From positions 186,001 through 250,000 of the forward strand of contig QFQS01000001.1 of the NCBI GenBank assembly GCA_003243455.1: DNA of 64,000 nt, in the 5' to 3' direction. The DNA comes from Cereibacter sphaeroides (lineage in GTDB: Bacteria > Pseudomonadota > Alphaproteobacteria > Rhodobacterales > Rhodobacteraceae). The position numbers and the translations under genes were made by a program. Within the stretch, counting starts at the first letter, position 1. Each line of letters opens with the position of its first letter. The notes under the pieces are model-generated. The model had not been told where the DNA came from, did no database searches, and saw only the letters and a program-made list of their open reading frames with translations. Below are positions 44,245 through 53,210 of this stretch, piece after piece.

Positions 44245-45063
44245 ATGCAGAACAACCGGAGAAAACTCCGCACGGCTTTGGCCGTTTCGATCTCCGTGAT
44301 CGCTGTATACCTGCTGGTGGCCTATCTCGCGCTTCCTGCGGTCTGGTATCACAGAGAGCATCAACCCGGTCTGGGCGAGAAGGAAGCGGTGACGGAAACC
44401 TCCCAGGGGATTCCGGGCGATCCGCTGAATGTCGGCCTGGTGGGAAGCGAGGATGACGTTCTGTCGGCGCTGCATTTCGCCGGGTGGTATCCGGCCGATG
44501 CGATCACGCTGCGAAGCAGCCTGCGAATTGCGGAAAGCGTGATGCTGGACCGGCCCGATGTTCAGGCCCCGGTCAGCACGCTGCTGTATGAGGGGCGTAA
44601 GCAGGATCTGGCGTTTGAACAGCCCATCGGCAACAGCGCCGACCGGCGCAATCACGTCCGGTTCTGGAAGGTGCTCGACAAGGGATCCGAGGGTCGCCCG
44701 GTCTGGCTGGGTTCGGCCACGCAGGACTCGGGCGTGGAGCTTAGCCGAGATACGGGGCAGATCACGCATCACATCGCGCCCGACATCGACGATGAGCGTA
44801 ACCGCCTGATCGACAATCTGACCACCGCGCAGGTGGTCGAGCAGCTTTATCAGGTATCCGGCGTGGGGCCGACCGTAGCCGGTCGGAACGGTGGGGGCGA
44901 TCCTTACTATACGGATGGCGAGATCCGGGTGGCTGTCCTGTCGCCACTGGGCACAAAGGCGGATGGTCCGCCGCAGGTGCTGGCGGATCCGCCGCTGGTG
45001 GCGGTGAAGGATCAACTCTGGGCGGCGGTGACAGGCATCGTGGCCCCCGCCGATCCGCAGTAG
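44245..45063 (+). CDS. LssY C-terminal-domain protein, membrane-anchored
   Basis: A 272-residue protein with one N-terminal membrane helix (LAVSISVIAVYLLVAYLALP) and a single LssY_C-like domain. Family features are DPLNVGLVGSEDDVLSALHF, AGWYPADAITLRSS, PVSTLLYEGRKQDLAFEQPI and ATQDSGVELSRDTGQITHHI with a conserved His-His. In LssY itself this domain follows a PAP2 phosphatase; here it stands alone. Biochemical role unknown. ATG at 44245 follows a GGGGGCAGGGCGGGG purine run. Confidence 0.78.
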   Translation: MQNNRRKLRTALAVSISVIAVYLLVAYLALPAVWYHREHQPGLGEKEAVTETSQGIPGDPLNVGLVGSEDDVLSALHFAGWYPADAITLRSSLRIAESVMLDRPDVQAPVSTLLYEGRKQDLAFEQPIGNSADRRNHVRFWKVLDKGSEGRPVWLGSATQDSGVELSRDTGQITHHIAPDIDDERNRLIDNLTTAQVVEQLYQVSGVGPTVAGRNGGGDPYYTDGEIRVAVLSPLGTKADGPPQVLADPPLVAVKDQLWAAVTGIVAPADPQ

Positions 45064-45069
45064 AGTCCT

Positions 45070-46107
45070 TTAGCCCCAGTCCAGCACGACCTTGCCGCTT
45101 TTCCCCGAGCGCATCGCATCAAAACCCGTAGCGAAGTCGCCGACGGTCATGCGATGGGTGATGACGGGGCGGATATCCAGCCCGTTTTCCAGCATGGCGA
45201 TCATCTTGTACCAGGTCTCGAAAATCTCGCGGCCATAGACACCCTTGATGGTGATGGCCTTGAAGACGATACGACTCCAGTCTACGGGGCTTTTTCCCGG
45301 CGGAATGCCGAGAAGGGCGATGCGCCCGCCCATGACCAGCGCCTCGACCATCTGGTCGAGAGCGGCCTGATTGCCCGACATCTCCATGCCCACGTCAAAG
45401 CCTTGAACCATGCCGAGCTTCGACATGATCGATTTCAGGTCTTCCTGCGCGACATTCACCGGCACCACATCGGCAACCTTGGCGGCTAGGGCCAGACGGT
45501 CGGGGTTCACGTCGGTGATGACGATGTGACGGGCGCCAACGTGGCGGGCGACGGCGGCGGCCATGATGCCGATGGGACCGGCGCCAGTGATGAGAACATC
45601 CTCGCCAATCAGGTCGAAACTCAGCGCGGTATGAACGGCATTGCCCAGCGGATCGAGAATAGCGCCAATCTCATCATCGATGGCATCGGGCAGGGGGACG
45701 ACGTTGAAGGCGGGCAGGCGCAGGTACTGCGCGAAGGCGCCGGGTTCGTTCACGCCAACGCCGCGGGTTTCGGGGTCAAGGTGGAACTTCCCCGACCGGC
45801 TTTGCCGCGAATGCTTGCCAATCAGGTGGCCTTCGCCCGACACACGCTGGCCGATCTTCAGATCATCGATATTCTTGCCCAACTCGACGATCTCGCCCGC
45901 GAACTCGTGGCCGGTAATCAGGCCCACCGGCACCGTCCGCTTCGCCCAGTCGTCCCAGTTCCAGATATGCACGTCCGTGCCGCAGATGCCGGTCTTGCGG
46001 ATGCGGATCAGCACATCGTCCGGCCCGATCTCCGGCACCGGACGGTTCTCCATCCACAACCCCGGCTCCGGCTTCGCCTTCACCAGCGCCTTCATCATGT
46101 TGGTCAT
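45070..46107 (-). CDS. tdh: L-threonine 3-dehydrogenase
   Basis: A 345-residue medium-chain zinc dehydrogenase that oxidises threonine to 2-amino-3-ketobutyrate with NAD. The catalytic-zinc set is present: RKTGICGTDVHIWNWDDWAK and GLITGHEFAGEIVELG; NAD binding is in VLITGAGPIGIMAAAVARHV. The structural-zinc lobe is altered: at the place where the E. coli enzyme has four Cys, this one reads GEGHLIGKHSRQSRSGKFHL with none. Fold and catalytic residues otherwise match Tdh closely. Its ATG overlaps the kbl stop. Confidence 0.93.
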   Translation of the reverse strand: MTNMMKALVKAKPEPGLWMENRPVPEIGPDDVLIRIRKTGICGTDVHIWNWDDWAKRTVPVGLITGHEFAGEIVELGKNIDDLKIGQRVSGEGHLIGKHSRQSRSGKFHLDPETRGVGVNEPGAFAQYLRLPAFNVVPLPDAIDDEIGAILDPLGNAVHTALSFDLIGEDVLITGAGPIGIMAAAVARHVGARHIVITDVNPDRLALAAKVADVVPVNVAQEDLKSIMSKLGMVQGFDVGMEMSGNQAALDQMVEALVMGGRIALLGIPPGKSPVDWSRIVFKAITIKGVYGREIFETWYKMIAMLENGLDIRPVITHRMTVGDFATGFDAMRSGKSGKVVLDWG

Positions 46108-47303
46108 GCCAGCACCCCCGTGGCCTTGCCCGCCGCGCGGAAGGCGTCGAGCGCGAAGTCCAGATCGTCGCGGTTCAGCCGCGCATTCATCTGCGTGCGT
46201 ATCCTCGCCTTGCCCTGCGGCACGACAGGGAAGAAGAACCCCGACACATGCACCCGCCGCGCCGCCAACTCCCGCGCCATGCTCTGCGCCAGCTTCGCAT
46301 CGCCCAGCATGACCGGAATGATCGGATGCTCCCCCGGCAATAGCGTAAACCCCGCGTCAGTCAGGCCCGCGCGCCAATAGGCGGCATTCTCGAACAGCTT
46401 CGACCGCAGGTCATCCGCCGCCTCGACAATCTCGATCGCCTCCAGTGCCGCCGCGACCACGGCAGGAGGCAGCGCGTTCGAGAACAGATAGGGTCGCGCC
46501 CTCTGCCGCAGCAGGTCGATCACCGCCTGCGGCCCCGCGACATACCCCCCCAGCGCACCTCCCAAAGCCTTGCCTAGCGTGCCGGTCAGGATGTCGACCT
46601 TGACCCCGAAATGCGCCGGCATCCCGCGCCCCTGCGGCCCCATGAAGCCCGTCGCATGGCAGTCATCCACCATCACCATCGCGCTATGCTTTTCTGCCAG
46701 CGCCGTCACCTCGGGCAGCTTCGCCAGATAGCCGTCCATCGAGAACACGCCATCCGTCGCAATCAGGATGAACCGCGCGCCATCCCCCCGCGCCTGCACC
46801 AATTGCGCCTCGAGATCGGCCATGTCCGAATTGGCGTAGCGATAGCGCTTGGCCTTGCACAAACGAATGCCGTCGATGATCGACGCATGGTTCAGCGCGT
46901 CCGAGATCACTGCATCCTCGGCCCCCAACAGCGGCTCGAACAACCCGCCATTCGCGTCGAAACAGGCGGCGAACAGGATCGAGTCGTCCGTCCCCAAGAA
47001 ACTCGCCAGCCGCTTCTCCAACTGCCTGTGCAGATCCTGCGTCCCGCAGATGAAGCGGACCGAGGCCATGCCATAGCCATGCTCCTGCATCGCCATCCTG
47101 GCGGCGGTGATCAGCGCCGGGTGGTCCGCCAGCCCAAGGTAGTTGTTGGCGCAAAGGTTCAGCAGCGGCTCCTCCGCCCCGGTCATCCGCACCCAGGTGC
47201 CCTGAGGCGATGTGATCTGCCGTTCCCGCTTCGTCAGCCCGTCGGCGTCGATGGCGGCAAGCGTCTGGTCAAGATGGGTCAGAAAGGCGGTGCGGTTGGT
47301 CAT
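46104..47303 (-). CDS. kbl: Glycine C-acetyltransferase (2-amino-3-ketobutyrate CoA ligase)
   Basis: A 399-residue PLP enzyme that splits 2-amino-3-ketobutyrate with CoA into glycine and acetyl-CoA, completing threonine breakdown after Tdh. It has MASVRFICGTQDLHRQLEKR, the DDCHATGFMGPQGRG stretch and the PLP lysine in TLGKALGGALGGYVAG. ATG at 47303 has GAGGG upstream; the frame extends further back without family similarity. Divergent from the RpiR gene, with a GGAAA-N5-TTTCC repeat between them. Confidence 0.94.
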   Translation of the reverse strand: MTNRTAFLTHLDQTLAAIDADGLTKRERQITSPQGTWVRMTGAEEPLLNLCANNYLGLADHPALITAARMAMQEHGYGMASVRFICGTQDLHRQLEKRLASFLGTDDSILFAACFDANGGLFEPLLGAEDAVISDALNHASIIDGIRLCKAKRYRYANSDMADLEAQLVQARGDGARFILIATDGVFSMDGYLAKLPEVTALAEKHSAMVMVDDCHATGFMGPQGRGMPAHFGVKVDILTGTLGKALGGALGGYVAGPQAVIDLLRQRARPYLFSNALPPAVVAAALEAIEIVEAADDLRSKLFENAAYWRAGLTDAGFTLLPGEHPIIPVMLGDAKLAQSMARELAARRVHVSGFFFPVVPQGKARIRTQMNARLNRDDLDFALDAFRAAGKATGVLA

Positions 47304-47403
47304 AGGTGGACCCTCATCGGCATTTGGCCAGACACTGCGACTCACCACATAAGGCGTCAATGCCAAGCGGCATGGCAATCGTCTGTTTGCGACAATATCT
47401 GCC

Positions 47404-47418
47404 GGAAACGTATTTTCC
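47404..47418. promoter_or_regulatory. Candidate RpiR operator A (between kbl and the regulator)
   Basis: GGAAACGTATTTTCC has perfect GGAAA/TTTCC arms with a five-base spacer. It lies 101 bases from the kbl start and 101 bases from the regulator start, so it could act on both. It matches the site at 50275 at 12 of 15 positions. Confidence 0.5.
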
Positions 47419-47518
47419 CTAAGCCCGGAAAGAATTTTGCACGATTGACAGGAACGGAAAGATGCGTTGCTTGATAGGCAATGCGCGAAGCACAGGCGCC
47501 GGAAAAAGAGCGCGAGGG

Positions 47519-48370
47519 ATGAACGACCCAATCGACTACGCCAGTCTTGTCGAGCGGCTGAAGGAACGGCGCACATCGCTGTCGCCCCGGCTGCAGGATG
47601 TCGCCCAGTTCGTGCTGAACAACCCCGAGGATGTGGCGATCCTCACGATTGTCGAAATCGCCCGCGCCGCCAAGGTTCCGCCTTCGGCCATCACCCGCTT
47701 CACGCAGGAACTGGGGCTGGAGCGTTTCTCGGAACTTCAGGCGATCTTCCGTTCCCGCCTCGTCGGCCCACGCCTCGCTTATGTCGATCGCCTGCGCGGC
47801 ATCTCGGAACGCGCGGCAGAGGGTGAAGGGCCGATCGACCTCAGCGACCCGCAAGAGGTGCTGGGGATCTTCGCCTCATCCGCCTACGTCAGCCTGATGA
47901 ACGTGGTCGAGGATCAGCGTGCAGCGCCGCTGGCCGACTTCGTCGAGGCACTGCGCGCGGCAAACGCGGTGCATGTCTGCGGTGGGCGAGGGGCCTTCGG
48001 CGTTGCGGCCTATACGTTCTACGGCCTCGCCGCGGTCGGCAAGCGCGCCTTCCTGATGGACAACCTCGGCTCGATGCGGATGCAGCAGGTGCAGGCGGTG
48101 GCGCCCGATGACCTCGTGCTGGCGATCAGCTTTGATGACTACACGCCCGAAACCCTGCAAACCGCCGAGGCGGCGGTTGCCGCAGGGCGAAACGTCATCG
48201 CCATCACCGACAATGAACTCAGCCCGCTCGTGCCGCTGGCCCGGCACGCGCTTTTCGTGAAAGAGGCGCGGCTCGGCCATTTCCGCAGCCAGGTTCCCGC
48301 CATGGTGCTGTGTCAGGCGATCATCGCCAGCGTCGGCCGCTCCGGCGGGCGCAGCATCGGGCGCAGCTAG
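47519..48370 (+). CDS. RpiR/MurR-family transcriptional regulator with SIS domain
   Basis: A 283-residue regulator. The N-terminal helix-turn-helix part is SPRLQDVAQFVLNNPEDVAI then TIVEIARAAKVPPSAITRFT; the C-terminal SIS sugar-phosphate-binding domain includes VHVCGGRGAFGVAAYTFYGL and LAISFDDYTPETLQTAEAAV. RpiR-type proteins sense phosphosugars, often controlling their catabolism. ATG at 47519 follows GCGAGGG. Its stop TAG overlaps the opposing gene's stop in CTAG. Likely targets are its own region and that of the SDR/mutarotase-like pair. Confidence 0.9.
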   Translation: MNDPIDYASLVERLKERRTSLSPRLQDVAQFVLNNPEDVAILTIVEIARAAKVPPSAITRFTQELGLERFSELQAIFRSRLVGPRLAYVDRLRGISERAAEGEGPIDLSDPQEVLGIFASSAYVSLMNVVEDQRAAPLADFVEALRAANAVHVCGGRGAFGVAAYTFYGLAAVGKRAFLMDNLGSMRMQQVQAVAPDDLVLAISFDDYTPETLQTAEAAVAAGRNVIAITDNELSPLVPLARHALFVKEARLGHFRSQVPAMVLCQAIIASVGRSGGRSIGRS

Positions 48371-49434
48371 GCAAGCCAGCCGGCGTCGAACGGCGCGCGG
48401 GTGCCGTCCGACAGCACCGCCTCGTCCCCCTCGACACGCAGTGACAACAGGGTTGCCGCCGCGCTGGGTAGGGCCCCCATCGCGGTTGCCACGCTGACGG
48501 TCGGGGCGGCGGTGATGTCCAGCGCGGTAGCGATGCCTTGTTCCGTCAGCCGGTTGGGGTTGATGGCAGCGGACCAACCCTCTGGCCCTATGGCGCAGGC
48601 CTCCTCGATGCCAAGGACGCCGATGTGCTGGCCGCACCAGGGCGCAAGGTCGCGCCCACCATTGGAAATCCACAACATCGTCTGGGGCAGGCGCGCGACC
48701 GGCTTGATCAGCAGCGCCACATCTGCGCTGGCAGGGCGCAGCGCCGTGACCCAGCCAAGTATCTGAGAAGGATCGTCGATCAACATGACGAATTCCTCAT
48801 GCCGCAGCCCCATGGGATAGCGGCACAGATCGACCAAGCCGTTCAGCCCCGGAAAGCCATGCAGGTTTTCCGACTTGGCGGGATAGGCAAGATGATGGCG
48901 GCCCGGCTCCAGCGGCGTCGCGGGTGTCTCGGCCCACAGCTTTGGCGAAAACCCCACCAGCCCGCCTGCGCGCAGATCGACCATGGCGTGATGCGCGACG
49001 GGTAGGGCGCGCTGGCCGCCGAAGAACTCATGGCGCTGGTAAAGGAACGGGTGGTCGTCACGCAGCCGCCAGACCTTGTCCACCCGCGCGCCCGCAACCG
49101 TGCGCGACAGGCGAAAGCGTGCCTCGACCCCATCTTCCAATTGCTCGCTCGACACGAATTCCCATGGCGCATTGGCCGTCCAGCCATGCAAAGGCGCGCC
49201 GTCCATGTCATCGGCGCAGAAGGGCGCGCAAAAGAAATCGCCCGACATCCGCTCCAAATGCGGGTTCATGTCCTTGGGGAAGCGAGAGGCATCGGGAGCA
49301 TCCGCCCATGGCACCCGCGCAAATGGTGCTACGCGGCGCGTTCCGCGCTGAACCTCGAACCGGGCGACCTGCCCAAGCGCCAGGTCCAGCGCCGCCGTGA
49401 CGCCACGCGCCTCAAGGATATGCAGATCGGTCAT
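48367..49434 (-). CDS. Galactose-mutarotase-fold protein (aldose 1-epimerase-like)
   Basis: A 355-residue protein of the aldose epimerase/galactose-mutarotase superfamily. Typical elements are NPHLERMSGDFFCAPFCADD, a sugar-site His region APLHGWTANAPWEFVSS, and DHPFLYQRHEFFGGQRALPV. It is probably an enzyme that equilibrates or binds a sugar anomer; I cannot be more precise. It is 20 bases after the SDR gene and probably co-transcribed with it, both being candidates for control by the RpiR regulator next door. Confidence 0.72.
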   Translation of the reverse strand: MTDLHILEARGVTAALDLALGQVARFEVQRGTRRVAPFARVPWADAPDASRFPKDMNPHLERMSGDFFCAPFCADDMDGAPLHGWTANAPWEFVSSEQLEDGVEARFRLSRTVAGARVDKVWRLRDDHPFLYQRHEFFGGQRALPVAHHAMVDLRAGGLVGFSPKLWAETPATPLEPGRHHLAYPAKSENLHGFPGLNGLVDLCRYPMGLRHEEFVMLIDDPSQILGWVTALRPASADVALLIKPVARLPQTMLWISNGGRDLAPWCGQHIGVLGIEEACAIGPEGWSAAINPNRLTEQGIATALDITAAPTVSVATAMGALPSAAATLLSLRVEGDEAVLSDGTRAPFDAGWLA

Positions 49435-49454
49435 GGACGTTCCCCCCTTGGGCG

Positions 49455-50228
49455 CTATCTGTAGGCGCCGAAAACGCGCTGTTCCAGATCGGTCACGGTT
49501 CCCGTCTGAACCCCGGACAGGTCCGACAGAAGGTACAGCGAAAGGTTCGCGACCTCTTCCATCGTCAGCAGCCGGCCCAAGGGCTGGCTGGCCGCCGCCG
49601 CCTTTTCCCAGTCGGGCCCGTTCCCCAGCGTTTCTGCCTGCATCTGCTGTTCGCCCGGTGTCGCGACCCAACCCATGTTGATGCCATTGACCCTGATGCG
49701 GTCGGCCATATGCGCATTCGCGGCGTTGCGGGTCAGCGTCTGCAGCGCGCCCTTGCTTGCTGAATAGATCGCAAGTTCCGGCAAGCCGCAGGGCGCGTTC
49801 ACCGACTGGATGTTGACGATGCTGCCCGCAGCACCTCGCTCCAGCAGATGCCGGATCAGCGCCCCCATCAGCATATAGGGCGCGCGGGCGTTGACCGCGA
49901 ACAACTGATCCCAAAGCTCGACCGTGCCATCCAGCATCGAGGCGCGGGTGGTCAGCGCCGCCGCGTTAACCAGCAGATCGACCTGACCCATCGCCGCCAG
50001 ACTCGCCGCGAAAAGCCGTGTCGGCGCAGATGGCTCCGCCAAGTCGGCCTGATGGAAATGCGCGCGCGGACCAAGCTCCGCCGCCAGCGCACGCCCCCTT
50101 TCGCCATGCCGCCCCGACAGCATCACCGCCTCCGCGCCCGCACAAAGCGCCGCGCGGGCGATGGTCTCGCCCAAACCTTGCGTCGAGCCGGTAACGATCA
50201 GCCGCTTGCCCGCCAGCGAAATTTCCAT
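49455..50228 (-). CDS. Short-chain dehydrogenase/reductase, sugar-type
   Basis: A 257-residue SDR. The cofactor motif is LIVTGSTQGLGETIARAALC, LVNAAALTTRA is a variant of NNAG, Ser is in VNIQSVNAPCG and Tyr-Lys in AIYSASKGALQTLTRN. The insert after GWVATPGEQQMQAE resembles sugar or polyol dehydrogenases. ATG at 50228 follows GGAGGACCGGGGC. Preceded by a 370-base leader with several inverted repeats. Confidence 0.85.
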   Translation of the reverse strand: MEISLAGKRLIVTGSTQGLGETIARAALCAGAEAVMLSGRHGERGRALAAELGPRAHFHQADLAEPSAPTRLFAASLAAMGQVDLLVNAAALTTRASMLDGTVELWDQLFAVNARAPYMLMGALIRHLLERGAAGSIVNIQSVNAPCGLPELAIYSASKGALQTLTRNAANAHMADRIRVNGINMGWVATPGEQQMQAETLGNGPDWEKAAAASQPLGRLLTMEEVANLSLYLLSDLSGVQTGTVTDLEQRVFGAYR

Positions 50229-50274
50229 GCCCCGGTCCTCCCTCCAGTTGGCGGAATGGTAGGAGAGGATGTGT

Positions 50275-50289
50275 GGAAACGCAATTTCA
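50275..50289. promoter_or_regulatory. Candidate RpiR operator B (upstream of SDR/mutarotase-like operon)
   Basis: GGAAACGCAATTTCA matches operator A (GGAAACGTATTTTCC) at 12 of 15 positions, including the GGAAACG start and TTTC end. It lies 46 bases upstream of the SDR start codon, a normal place for a repressor or activator site. Confidence 0.5.
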
Positions 50290-50359
50290 ACTCGGAGGAG
50301 TTTGGAAATCACCCGATAAAGCACGCCTCGCTTAAGCGCCACCAACCGTGCAAACGCCA

Positions 50360-50440
50360 CTTGGGAAGGTTTCCAAGAGGTTAATGCCAGAAGGAAAGCC
50401 ACACTAAATCAGTGGCTTGCCAATCATTGCACACGTGCAA
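50360..50440. promoter_or_regulatory. Leader with two further inverted repeats
   Basis: The non-coding region 50229-50595 contains CTTGGGAAGGTTTCCAAG at 50360-50377, an 18-base palindrome with one mismatched pair, and TTGCAC-AC-GTGCAA at 50427-50440 with perfect six-base arms. Extra TTGCAC or GTGCAA half-sites lie at 50348-50353 and 50453-50458. They sit between the divergent SDR and pirin genes and suggest a second regulator binds here. No gene is seen in the stretch. Confidence 0.45.
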
Positions 50441-50595
50441 ACCTGCTTCATCTTGCACAAACTTCCTCGGGCGGGCGGGGGCGCACAGTCTCCACCCACC
50501 CTCTGTGCAGGGCAGCACAGCCCCTCATCGCTCGTAAGGGATGGGCAGCGCCCCGCCCGATGTTATCTTCATCCCAGCCAAGAAGGAGAGCGAGA

Positions 50596-51534
50596 ATGAG
50601 CTGGAATCCTGCGCTGGACCCCGAAATTCCGATCGGCGACGCCGTCGACTCGATCGAGACCGTCATCGTCCCCCGCGCCCGCGATCTGGGCGGGTTCGAG
50701 GTGCGCCGCGCCCTGCCTTCCGCCCAACGCCAGATGGTCGGCCCCTTCATCTTCTTCGACCAGATGGGACCGGCAGAGTTCCTGACCGGGCAGGGGATCG
50801 ACGTGCGCCCTCACCCCCATATCGGGCTGGCCACCGTCACCTACCTGATGCGGGGACGCATCCACCACCGCGACAGCCTCGGTACCAACCAGTGGATCGA
50901 ACCCGGCGCTGTCAACTGGATGGTCGCCGGCCACGGCATCACCCATTCCGAGCGCACCGACGAAGGTGTCCGCGACAACCCTCACAGCCTGTTCGGGCTG
51001 CAAACCTGGGTGGCCCTGCCCAAGGATCACGAAGATACCGGAGCCGATTTTATCCATGCGGAAAAGGCTACGCTGCCCGAACTGGAAGGCGAGGGCAAAC
51101 AGGTCCGCCTCGTCCTCGGCACCGCCTGGGGTGAGCGGGCGCCGGTGAAGGTCTTCTCGGACACCTTCTACGCCGACGCGCTGCTGAAGCCCCGCGCCGC
51201 AATCCCACTACCTGACGACCACGAAGATCGCGGCGTCTATGTTCTGGATGGCGAAGTCACCGTCGGCGGTCAGACCTTCGAAGCGGGCAAGATGCTGGTT
51301 TTCCGCCCCGGCGACCGCATCTCGGTCCGCGCCGGCGACCAGGGCGCCCGGCTGATGCTGCTGGGTGGCGCGACCATGGACGGCCCCCGTCACATCTGGT
51401 GGAACTTTGTCGCCTCATCCAAGGAACGCATCGACGCCGCCAAAGAGGCCTGGCGCGCAGGCGACTGGGCGCATGGCCGCTTCCGCCTGCCGCCGGGCGA
51501 CGACGCGGAGTTCATCCCCGCGCCGGATACCTGA
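50596..51534 (+). CDS. Pirin family protein
   Basis: A 312-residue double-cupin pirin. The metal-binding N-terminal cupin shows RPHPHIGLATVTYLMRGRIH and VNWMVAGHGITHSERTDEG, providing the usual three His and a Glu for iron. Some bacterial pirins have quercetinase-like activity or bind other proteins; the role here is unknown. ATG at 50596 follows AAGAAGGAGAGCGA. It converges on the amidase with only three bases between stops. Confidence 0.92.
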   Translation: MSWNPALDPEIPIGDAVDSIETVIVPRARDLGGFEVRRALPSAQRQMVGPFIFFDQMGPAEFLTGQGIDVRPHPHIGLATVTYLMRGRIHHRDSLGTNQWIEPGAVNWMVAGHGITHSERTDEGVRDNPHSLFGLQTWVALPKDHEDTGADFIHAEKATLPELEGEGKQVRLVLGTAWGERAPVKVFSDTFYADALLKPRAAIPLPDDHEDRGVYVLDGEVTVGGQTFEAGKMLVFRPGDRISVRAGDQGARLMLLGGATMDGPRHIWWNFVASSKERIDAAKEAWRAGDWAHGRFRLPPGDDAEFIPAPDT

Positions 51535-51537
51535 GCC

Positions 51538-52965
51538 TCAGACGGGCGGCCGCTTGCCAGCATCCTCGAACCACGCGCCGACAGCGGTCTCATAGGCCAT
51601 GGCGGCGCGGAAAACCGAAGCGTCGGAGTAGGTGCGCCCGACGATCTGCATTCCCGTCGGCACGCCATTCGATGCGCGTCCCGAGGGCATGGAGATGACC
51701 GGGCAACGACTGAGCATGTTGAAGGGCAGGGTCATAAGCCAACCGAACTCGGGATCGACCAGCTTGCCGTTGATATAGGTCGATCCTGTCGTGTGGTCGT
51801 AGTCCGCCGCAACGGCTGGCAGGGCCAGCGTCGGGCAGATCAGCACGTCATACTTCTCAAGGCACGGCGCCAGCGTCTCGTACATGACGTTGATCTGTTC
51901 CAGGCTGTCGATGAATGCCGTGGCCTTTGACTTTGCGCCCTTCTGCGCAAAGTTGCGGCCGTAGGTCGTCATGTCATCCGCATGTTCCGCCAGAAGCTGC
52001 GAAATCCAGGCGCCGAATATGTGCTGAAGATAGTTCCTGCCTGCCTGGATCATCCTGGTTGACCAGTTAAGCTGAACCTCTTCGACGGTCGCGCCCAGCG
52101 ACCGGAATACGTCCAGCGCAGCCAGAGTATTCCTGCGCACCTCTTCATCGACCTCGGCGTATCCAAGGTCGATGGAATAGGCGATCTTCCAGCCCTTGAT
52201 CGGCTGATACTGGGTCGGCAGCCGCAGTTTTGGCCGCAGGCTGGCGATGTCGGTGGGGTTGGGGCCAGCCATCACGTTCTGCAAAAGGATCGCATCGATG
52301 ACGTTCCGGGCCATCGGGCCGGTGTGGCAGAAGAAATCGAGGTTAAAGGGCGCATCATCCGAGTTGCGTCCATAGGGCGGTTTGTAGCCCACCAGCCCGC
52401 AGGTCGATGATGGGATGCGAATCGAGCCGCCGATATCGGACCCCGTGGCGATTGACGAGGTGCCAAGAGCGAGCGACGCCGCCGAACCGCCGGACGATCC
52501 GCCGGGCGTATATTCGGGGTTCCAGGGGGTGCGGGTGACGCCCCATAGCCGCGACCAGGTGAAGGCGGCGCAGGAGAATTCCGGTGTCGCGGTCCGCGCA
52601 TGGGGGATGCCGCCCGCCCGCATGATCCGGCTGTTGCCGACCGAGGTGCGGCTGGCCACATAGTCTTTCATGATCAGCGAGCCTGACGAGGTCGGCTTGC
52701 CCTTGATCTCATTCTCGTCCTTGATCCCGATCGGCAGGCCTTCCAGCGGCCGCATCCTGGCGCCGCTTGCATATCGCGCCTCGGCCTTGCGCGCCGAATC
52801 CATCGCCTCGTCGAAATGGGTATAGGTCAGGGCGTTGTAGGGCGCCTTTGTCGCCTCGGCGCGCTGGATGGTGGCCTCCATAAGTTCGACGGGCGAGAGG
52901 GTTCCGGCCTTGAAACGGCGAAGGGCTTCATGCGCGGGCAGATAGACTAGGTCGGTGTCGGTCAT
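51538..52965 (-). CDS. Amidase-signature family hydrolase
   Basis: A 475-residue amidase. The Ser-Ser-Lys triad is visible: Lys in GLPIGIKDENEIKGK, first Ser in PGGSSGGSAASLALG and the nucleophile region in GSDIGGSIRIPSSTCGLVG. Length and layout match stand-alone amidases rather than GatA of the tRNA amidotransferase, whose partner genes gatB and gatC are absent here. It hydrolyses an amide of unknown identity in the cytoplasm. ATG at 52965; no signal peptide. Confidence 0.9.
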   Translation of the reverse strand: MTDTDLVYLPAHEALRRFKAGTLSPVELMEATIQRAEATKAPYNALTYTHFDEAMDSARKAEARYASGARMRPLEGLPIGIKDENEIKGKPTSSGSLIMKDYVASRTSVGNSRIMRAGGIPHARTATPEFSCAAFTWSRLWGVTRTPWNPEYTPGGSSGGSAASLALGTSSIATGSDIGGSIRIPSSTCGLVGYKPPYGRNSDDAPFNLDFFCHTGPMARNVIDAILLQNVMAGPNPTDIASLRPKLRLPTQYQPIKGWKIAYSIDLGYAEVDEEVRRNTLAALDVFRSLGATVEEVQLNWSTRMIQAGRNYLQHIFGAWISQLLAEHADDMTTYGRNFAQKGAKSKATAFIDSLEQINVMYETLAPCLEKYDVLICPTLALPAVAADYDHTTGSTYINGKLVDPEFGWLMTLPFNMLSRCPVISMPSGRASNGVPTGMQIVGRTYSDASVFRAAMAYETAVGAWFEDAGKRPPV

Positions 52966-53210
52966 TCGGTTTCCAGGGCCTTTGCTGCATCGGGACTGCC
53001 GGTTCGACGCTAGGGACCGTGCGCCACGCAAGCAAAGGCTTTTGTAACGACATTCGAAAAGCCATGCGCAGGGCCAGATTTTCGGCCCGCTCAACCTCTG
53101 GCCAGTATTGCCGTGCGGGCAGTTCGGAAACCTTCCTGCGGCGCTTGACGCCGCCAGCGGGGATGCGTAATAGACCCCCCACGCCGGGCGTTTCCTCGGC
53201 GGGTGCGCAC

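Noticed and set aside
46104..47576. Longer 490-residue form of kbl
   Set aside because: The extra 91 residues cross the divergent promoter region and resemble no part of the family; ATG 47303 has a ribosome-binding site.
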